54,541 nt of DNA from UBA1731 sp964567665. GTDB lineage: Bacteria; Verrucomicrobiota; Kiritimatiellia; RFP12; UBA1067. The translations under genes were made by a program, and so were the position numbers. Below, piece by piece: positions 49,206 to 54,541 of the stretch. Positions within the stretch are counted from its first letter, which is position 1. The number at the start of each line of letters is the position of its first letter. The notes under the pieces are model-generated. The model ran no database searches, was not told where the DNA came from, and worked only from the letters and a program-made list of their open reading frames with translations. The stretch spans positions 1 to 54,541 of the forward strand of contig CAZMNN010000014.1 of the NCBI GenBank assembly GCA_964567665.1, read 5' to 3'.

Positions 49206-50615
49206 TCAGCCGGCAAAACCGCTGTACAGCAATTCGAGATGGCGGCCTATGTGCCGCTCCAGCCTCTGAGCATACTCCTCATCATGTTCGCGCCAGAGCC
49301 TGAACAGCCTGTCGCGGAAGCGGAGCGAACCATCCGGATTCTTCGCCGTGAGAATCAACCCATAGGTGATGTGGATCAGCTGCCGGGCGTCGGTCTGCTC
49401 GAACAGCGTCGGCAGCTCATCGTCCTTGAGCGCATCAAGTGCGGGTATTTTACCGAGATCCGTCGTCACATGGTAGTACTTCCGCGCCTCCGCGAACGCA
49501 ACGTCGAGTGCGTAGGCATGGACTTCGCGATACAGCGACGGATCGCACATCGCCACGACGCGCATCGCTTCAAGCCAATTCGTGCCTGCGGTCTTGAGGT
49601 GGAAATTCCCTCTCGTAAGACGCCCGATTATCGCGAACGTCGAAAACTTGTCCGATCCGGAATGGATCGAAAGCTTGTATCCGAACTTCCTCGCAATGGC
49701 GGAATGCACCGACATCTCCCGCTCGAACCGGGCCAGATCGCCTATGTAATCGATGCCTTTCTGGAACTCGCCACAGAAGCGGGGTGCGATCGTCGTGATC
49801 TTCACTCCACGGCGCGTCAGCTCGTTCGCGACGAAATAGTGCTGTTCCGGTGTCGTCGGCGTCAAGGTCTCGTCGATAGAAACCTCAAAATCCACGGGAC
49901 GCCCTTCGACGTGACGCTTGTATATGGCGACGGCATGGTCTATTGCCTTGCCGTAGATGAGACACGTGCGCCTGAATTCGTCGGCGCCGAACGACACGTC
50001 GTGTCCTTCCACTGTAAACGTCTTGCCGAGATATGCCGACTCCATCTCTGCATCAGCCCGGTATTCGGCGGCAACCTGACCGTCAGTCATTCCGAGGACG
50101 TCGTTTCGGATATGCTCTGAGCAGTCGAGCGTAATCATCGTATAGCCCTCCCCGAGCGCATACTCCACCTCGGCATCGGTCTTGAGGTGATCGCCGTCCG
50201 CGCCATAGCCTTTCCGGAAATCCTCCCTGAACACGGCGCGTGTCGCACAGTCGAGCACATCGCCGAACGTACGGCCGGTCAGCGTGAGTTCGCGTATCGA
50301 CTGCTGCGCCAGCACCGGCACCGCATCGAACTTCTCGAATACGCGGAGATGTCCCGGCGTCGCAAGACCAAGACGGTCGCCCACCCCTACCGTGCGAACG
50401 GACGACAGCACCGGCTTGGGCGCACAGAACGGAAATAGCTTCCTGAGCAGAACCGTATTCGCGTGGTCGAGCGGATAGAATCCGGCCCCTGCGGCACAGG
50501 TTCCGGAGAATCCGGGATTGGGGCCTGACACCTTGAGAAAATCTGCGTCTTCGCCGCGCACCATGGAGACCGTGGTCTCGCCTATCCTGTGTGCGGAACG
50601 TGGATACTCGAACAT
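49206..50615 (-). CDS. uxaE: Tagaturonate epimerase family protein (UxaE-like)
   Basis: A 469-residue protein with the UxaE pattern: VGVGDRLGLATPGHLRVFEK, PVLAQQSIRELTLTGRTF, GADGDHLKTDAEVEYALGEG and YTMITLDCSEHI, then SIDETLTPTTPEQHYFVANE and LSIHSGSDKFSTFAIIGRLT. UxaE of Thermotoga epimerises D-tagaturonate and D-fructuronate during pectin breakdown. The Asp-His pairs in DGDHLK and HSGSDKFS are likely metal ligands. It heads the operon with phosphomannomutase and lgt; AAAGG precedes the ATG and a TGGTATAAA box lies at 50665-50673. No other uronate genes are in the window, so the exact sugar is inferred. Confidence 0.83.
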   Translation of the reverse strand: MFEYPRSAHRIGETTVSMVRGEDADFLKVSGPNPGFSGTCAAGAGFYPLDHANTVLLRKLFPFCAPKPVLSSVRTVGVGDRLGLATPGHLRVFEKFDAVPVLAQQSIRELTLTGRTFGDVLDCATRAVFREDFRKGYGADGDHLKTDAEVEYALGEGYTMITLDCSEHIRNDVLGMTDGQVAAEYRADAEMESAYLGKTFTVEGHDVSFGADEFRRTCLIYGKAIDHAVAIYKRHVEGRPVDFEVSIDETLTPTTPEQHYFVANELTRRGVKITTIAPRFCGEFQKGIDYIGDLARFEREMSVHSAIARKFGYKLSIHSGSDKFSTFAIIGRLTRGNFHLKTAGTNWLEAMRVVAMCDPSLYREVHAYALDVAFAEARKYYHVTTDLGKIPALDALKDDELPTLFEQTDARQLIHITYGLILTAKNPDGSLRFRDRLFRLWREHDEEYAQRLERHIGRHLELLYSGFAG

Positions 50616-50664
50616 CGGTAAAACCTTTCTCGCTGCCTTCCTGCTTGAAAAAAACGGCAGATAT

Positions 50665-50673
50665 TTTATACCA
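50665..50673 (-). promoter_or_regulatory. Extended -10 promoter of the uxaE operon
   Basis: Minus strand GCATGGTATAAAATA, one base off TATAAT; the predicted leader is about 43 bases. Confidence 0.5.
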
Positions 50674-50782
50674 TGCCGCCATCTGCGTCAAATCGCCAAA
50701 ATAAGCAATCTGTCCATCGCAGTTTCGCCGCAACAACTGACATTCTCAAAAATGATGGTCGGTCTCGATCCCACCCCATCTT

Positions 50783-51931
50783 TCAACGGCGTTGCAGCAC
50801 TATCTCGGTGATCTCGGTTGGATTGAAGAGACGCAAAGGGAAACCTGCCCACTGTCCCGTGCCGGGAGACAGGTTCAAGAACCGCTTCTCGGCAAATTCG
50901 TATACGCCATGGGTGCGACCTTCGTTCAATTTGGCTATGAGCGGCCTGAATGGCGGCATCACTCCGCCATGGGTGTGTCCGGAAAGCTGTAGACGCACAT
51001 TTGACCGCTCCGCACCTGCGGCTTCTGCCCACGGACGGTGGCAAAGGAATATTCTGAAAGCGTCATCCGGAACTCCGTCAAATGCGTTGCGGATTCTGAT
51101 TGCATCCCGACTACCTGCCGGCCTGCCCAAAAATGCCGGATCCTTCACCGCACCTATCGCAAGCGAATCGCCGCCACGGCGAATGACCACCGGCCCAGAT
51201 TCCTCAGGGAACGTGATTCCCCATCTCTTGAAGGCGCATCCCCAACTCCTCCAATCCCAATAGGCCTCATGGTTGCCGGTGCAACCTACAACTCCATCCC
51301 GCGCCCGAAGGTCTGCAAGCGGCGCAAGGTCGGATTCGCGATCCGCAAAGCGTCCATCGACAAAATCGCCCGTGATGGCGACAAGATCGGCATCAAGTGA
51401 ATTCGCAAGATTCACTATCCGCTCAAAATGTCCGCGTCTTGCGGACGAGGAGCAGTGCAGATCGCTCATGTGGACTATGCGATAGCCGTCAAACGACGCC
51501 GGCAACTCGCTCCACGCAAGCTCCACACGGCGAACATCCGGCACACGGATGCCCTCGTATATGCCCCAGACGGACAGCGCCGCAGCGACAAGCGCAAGAA
51601 AGGATGTGCGAATGCGCTTTGCGCGAATGGACACAGGATGTCCGCAAACGCGAAACGCACCGTCCGCCATGACGGCGGCAAGCGCAAAGGCCGTGAACAG
51701 CATCGCCCATGAATATATGCCGCCATAGCACCAGATGATGATGGACGGAAGCTCCGGGACAAAACAATCGCCACCGGCAAACGAAAAGAACGCGAATTTG
51801 CCGAAAGCAAGAGCCAACAGCCCAGAAAACACCAAAGCCGTGCGCACACGAAGCCGTAAAGGCACCACCGCCACCAACAGCGACAGCAACCAGGCAAACA
51901 CCGGTATCACCTGAAACGCGAACCGCCACAT
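50783..51931 (-). CDS. Membrane-anchored metallophosphoesterase (YkuE/YaeI type)
   Basis: A 382-residue protein with four hydrophobic segments in the first 150 residues (FQVIPVFAWLLSLLVAVVPL and others) and a calcineurin-like phosphoesterase domain facing the outside or periplasm. Metal motifs are IVHMSDLHCSSSARRGHFER, LVAITGDFVDGRFADRE, VGCTGNHEAYWDW, IFLCHRPW and LQLSGHTHGGVMPPF. Related proteins cleave UDP-diacylglucosamine or other phosphoesters, so envelope lipid metabolism is possible. I placed the start at the ATG at 51931, which has AAGGAG 9 bases upstream. A TGGTATAAT promoter is at 52002-52010. It is intact, unlike the split phosphoesterase at 43.3-44.3 kb. Confidence 0.87.
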   Translation of the reverse strand: MWRFAFQVIPVFAWLLSLLVAVVPLRLRVRTALVFSGLLALAFGKFAFFSFAGGDCFVPELPSIIIWCYGGIYSWAMLFTAFALAAVMADGAFRVCGHPVSIRAKRIRTSFLALVAAALSVWGIYEGIRVPDVRRVELAWSELPASFDGYRIVHMSDLHCSSSARRGHFERIVNLANSLDADLVAITGDFVDGRFADRESDLAPLADLRARDGVVGCTGNHEAYWDWRSWGCAFKRWGITFPEESGPVVIRRGGDSLAIGAVKDPAFLGRPAGSRDAIRIRNAFDGVPDDAFRIFLCHRPWAEAAGAERSNVRLQLSGHTHGGVMPPFRPLIAKLNEGRTHGVYEFAEKRFLNLSPGTGQWAGFPLRLFNPTEITEIVLQRR

Positions 51932-52001
51932 AACGCTGCACTCCTTCTGTTTGACAAGGCGGCACACTCACGGCAATCACACATCCGCCAACTGCCGCAT
52001 G

Positions 52002-52010
52002 ATTATACCA
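52002..52010 (-). promoter_or_regulatory. Extended -10 promoter of the phosphoesterase gene
   Basis: Minus strand TTGTGGTATAATCA; the predicted start near 51995 gives a leader of about 64 bases to the ATG at 51931. It lies just downstream of carB. Confidence 0.6.
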
Positions 52011-52083
52011 CAAACGCAATCACCACAATGCGCATGACGTGACCAAAAGCCAACAATCGGCGATCAATGCGCATATCCACGCC

Positions 52084-54541
52084 TTAGCCATACTCACGAA
52101 GCGTACGTACGCCGGTGCCGCCGAACAGCCTCTCATCCTCAAGCCCAGCCAGCGCGGCGGCAAATCCCGCCATCGTCGTGGTGACGGGTATCCCGGCCGC
52201 GACGGCCGCCGCCCTCATTCGGCGTCCATCGGCCTCCGCTTCTCCGCTTGTCTCGAACGTGTTGACGATCCACGCAATTTCACGGCGGCGTATGAAGTCG
52301 AGTGCGTTCGGACGCCCCCGCGAAATCCTGAATGCCGCACGGGACTCTATTCCCGCCTCCCACAGATGCGTCGATGTGCCGCGTGTCGCGTAAAGCGAGT
52401 ACCCCATCTCCACAAGTCTGCGGGCAAGCGGAACGGCGGCCTCCTTGTCCTCATCCTTGAGCGACAGGAACACATTTCCCTTCAGCGGAAGCGGACTTCC
52501 CGCCGCAACCTGACTCTTGAAGTAGGCGCTGTCCGGATCATCGTCCATAGCCATGACTTCGCCGGTCGACTTCATTTCAGGCGAAAGACCGATATCCACA
52601 CCTGGGAACTTCACGAACGGAAACACCGCCTCCTTCACCGAATAGTGCTTTGGCAAGACCTCTGACGCAAACCCGATCTCATCCAATGTCTCACCAACCA
52701 TGCACCGCGCCGCATACCCTGCAAGCGGAACGCCTATCGCCTTCGAGACAAACGGCACGGTGCGAGATGCACGAGGATTGACCTCTATCATCCATATCGT
52801 CTCCCTGCCCGCAGAATCGCGAGTGACGGCGAGCTGGATGTTCATAAGCCCTATGACGTGAAGACGTTCGGCGAAAAGCCTTGCATAGCGCTTCACCTCT
52901 TCGATTGTGCTGCGCATGAGCGAAACCGGCGGAGTGATTGCGGCAGCATCTCCCGAATGGCATCCCGCCGCTTCGACGTGTTCAAGTATTGCGCCCACAA
53001 CTGTGGTTTTGCCGTCAGATATGCAGTCCACGTCAAGCTCTACCGCATGTTCAAGAAACTTGTCGATCAGAATCGGCCTGCCGTCCGAAGCTGCGACTGC
53101 GTCAGCGACATAGCGCTCAAGATCGCCCTCCGCATACACTATCGCCATGCCGCGCCCGCCAAGCACGAAGCTCGGACGCACCAGCACAGGATATCCGATG
53201 TCCGCCGCAATTCGCCTTGCATCGTCCACGGAATGTGCAATGCCGGACGGTGGCTGGCGCATCCCGACTTCGGAGACAAGAGCCTTGAAGTAGTCCCTGT
53301 CTTCAGCAAGGTCGATATCCTCAGGCGATGTGCCGACGATGTTCGCCCCCGCAGCCTTCAGCCTTTCGGCAAGGTTGAGCGGCGTCTGTCCGCCATATTG
53401 CACAATCACCCCGTCGCACCCTTCACGGGCGTATATCTCCATCACGTCCTCAAACGTCAAAGGCTCGAAATACAGGCTGTCGGACGTATCATAGTCTGTC
53501 GAAACGGTCTCCGGGTTTGAGTTCACCATCACAACCTCAAAACCGCGTCTGCGAAGCGCATATGCCGCATGGCAGCAGCACCAGTCGAACTCAATTCCCT
53601 GTCCGATCCGGTTTGGCCCGCCACCGAGAACCATTATCTTCCTTTTCGATGGATCGGGCTGCCTTCTCTGCTCCGGCAAACGCCCGGAAAAATCATAATA
53701 GGAGTAGTAGTACGGCGTTCGCGCCTCAAACTCGCCGGCGCAGGTATCAACCTCGCCGAACTCCGGACGGATGCCGAGCGCCTGCCTTTTCGCACGTACG
53801 GCAAGCTCATCTTCGCCGATGGCATCCGCAATCTCCGCATCGCTGAATCCGAACACCTTGGCCTGACGGAGCAGCGAAACAGCCTGCTCGCGCATGGCTG
53901 GATCGGCGTCATCGCCGTTGTCAAATTTCGCCAATCCGGCAAATATGCTCCTTTGGCTTTTCAGGAATTCCCTGAACGCCTCCATCTCGTCGAGTTCACG
54001 CCTGAACCACGGGTCGAACGATGAAGCATCGTGGTATTTAAGCGGCGCCTCCAGCGAACGCACCGCCTTGCGATACGCCTGCTTGAAATTGCGACCTATC
54101 GCCATAACCTCGCCGACGCTCTTCATCTGCGTACCGAGGCGCACGTCTGCGCCGGGAAACTTCTCGAACGCAAAGCGCGGAATCTTCACGACCACATAGT
54201 CGAGCGCCGGCTCAAAGCAGGCGGGCGTATTGCCAGTGATGTCATTCTTGATTTCGTCCAGCGTATATCCTACGGCAAGCAGCGCGGCGATCTTTGCAAT
54301 CGGAAATCCCGTCGCCTTCGATGCCAGCGCGGACGAGCGCGACACTCGCGGGTTCATCTCGATGATGATGCGCCGTCCGGTCTTGGGATTCACCGCCCAC
54401 TGCACATTCGAGCCGCCGGTCGCTATGCCTATCTTCTCAAGGACGGCGATCGAATCGGTGCGCATTTCCTGGTACTCCCGGTCGGTCAGGGTGAGAATCG
54501 GCGCAACGGCTATCGAATCTCCGGTATGGACGCCCATGGGG
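52084..54541 (-). CDS. carB: Carbamoyl-phosphate synthase large subunit (5' end outside window)
   Basis: About 818 codons of CarB, missing roughly the first 250. It begins inside the first ATP-grasp half (PMGVHTGDSIAVAPILTLTD, IIEMNPRVSRSSALASKATG), passes through the oligomerisation region, the second half (VLGGGPNRIGQGIEFDWCC, GVIVQYGGQTPLNLAERL, VRPSFVLGGRGM, MIEVNPRASRTVPFVSKA) and ends with the MGS-like allosteric domain (KGNVFLSLKDEDKEA and ATRGTSTHL). With CarA it makes carbamoyl phosphate from glutamine, bicarbonate and two ATP for pyrimidines and arginine. No frameshifts are seen. carA is not in the window. Confidence 0.97.
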   Translation of the reverse strand, partial: PMGVHTGDSIAVAPILTLTDREYQEMRTDSIAVLEKIGIATGGSNVQWAVNPKTGRRIIIEMNPRVSRSSALASKATGFPIAKIAALLAVGYTLDEIKNDITGNTPACFEPALDYVVVKIPRFAFEKFPGADVRLGTQMKSVGEVMAIGRNFKQAYRKAVRSLEAPLKYHDASSFDPWFRRELDEMEAFREFLKSQRSIFAGLAKFDNGDDADPAMREQAVSLLRQAKVFGFSDAEIADAIGEDELAVRAKRQALGIRPEFGEVDTCAGEFEARTPYYYSYYDFSGRLPEQRRQPDPSKRKIMVLGGGPNRIGQGIEFDWCCCHAAYALRRRGFEVVMVNSNPETVSTDYDTSDSLYFEPLTFEDVMEIYAREGCDGVIVQYGGQTPLNLAERLKAAGANIVGTSPEDIDLAEDRDYFKALVSEVGMRQPPSGIAHSVDDARRIAADIGYPVLVRPSFVLGGRGMAIVYAEGDLERYVADAVAASDGRPILIDKFLEHAVELDVDCISDGKTTVVGAILEHVEAAGCHSGDAAAITPPVSLMRSTIEEVKRYARLFAERLHVIGLMNIQLAVTRDSAGRETIWMIEVNPRASRTVPFVSKAIGVPLAGYAARCMVGETLDEIGFASEVLPKHYSVKEAVFPFVKFPGVDIGLSPEMKSTGEVMAMDDDPDSAYFKSQVAAGSPLPLKGNVFLSLKDEDKEAAVPLARRLVEMGYSLYATRGTSTHLWEAGIESRAAFRISRGRPNALDFIRRREIAWIVNTFETSGEAEADGRRMRAAAVAAGIPVTTTMAGFAAALAGLEDERLFGGTGVRTLREYG

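Overview
The window reads as chromosomal DNA of a Gram-negative (diderm) bacterium of the PVC group, most likely a Kiritimatiellota/Lentisphaerota/Verrucomicrobiota-like anaerobe of a gut or similar habitat. This is inferred from gene content, not from a marker phylogeny. Signs include an RND efflux operon with an outer-membrane channel, lgt, an Fe-S (class I) fumarase split into two genes, a DRTGG/CBS-HATPase pair usually seen with anaerobic hydrogenases, pectin and glycan degradation genes, a giant secreted protein with Ca-binding repeats, and dispersed GC-rich palindromes that run through coding sequence. The start and end of the window cut through genes (dgt on the left, carB on the right). 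No tRNA, 5S/16S/23S rRNA or CRISPR array was seen; the one recognised RNA gene is rnpB.

Layout. 1-7.9 kb is an accessory island, visibly richer in A/T than the rest. It holds a three-gene operon (AAA15/OLD-like ATPase, DUF4276 TOPRIM-like protein, dGTPase) that looks like an anti-phage system, an IS4-like remnant with a nested inverted repeat, the modification-dependent restriction pair mcrBC, a truncated IS630 transposase and a cluster of three small unknown genes. 7.9-8.4 kb is nearly gene-free and contains two 12-G tracts. 8.4-14.7 kb is housekeeping: trmD, an exonuclease/phosphatase-family protein, a D,D-carboxypeptidase, a CcsA/ResB-like protein, rnpB, a CdsZ-like zinc-ribbon protein and fumarase. 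14.7-17.3 kb is a type II restriction-modification locus (C5 methyltransferase plus frameshifted NgoPII-type endonuclease) behind a long structured leader. 17.4-23.6 kb encodes the 1,723-residue secreted hydrolase-like protein and its partner. 23.7-30.5 kb is a tetR-acrA-acrB-oprM operon. 30.5-45.2 kb mixes lipid, amino-acid and sugar genes (plsC, 2-hydroxyacid dehydrogenase, glf, an orphan ABC permease, hom, a phosphatase-superfamily enzyme, GH5-like hydrolase, esterase, a nonsense-split phosphoesterase). 45.2-47.0 kb is a second accessory patch with a DinJ-YoeB toxin-antitoxin pair, an MmeI-like methyltransferase remnant and several repeat families. 47.0-54.5 kb is lgt, phosphomannomutase, tagaturonate epimerase, a membrane-anchored phosphoesterase and carB.

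Two themes stand out. First, defence and its debris: at least three complete or damaged restriction systems, a candidate ATPase/TOPRIM/dGTPase system and a toxin-antitoxin pair share 54 kb. Second, short palindromic repeats: one family occurs intergenically at 46.4 kb and three times in frame inside the giant protein gene, like the Rickettsia palindromic elements. In addition, most operon heads share one promoter form, an extended -10 TG(G/A)TATAAT, and at least three genes start about 7 bases after it, which predicts leaderless mRNAs.
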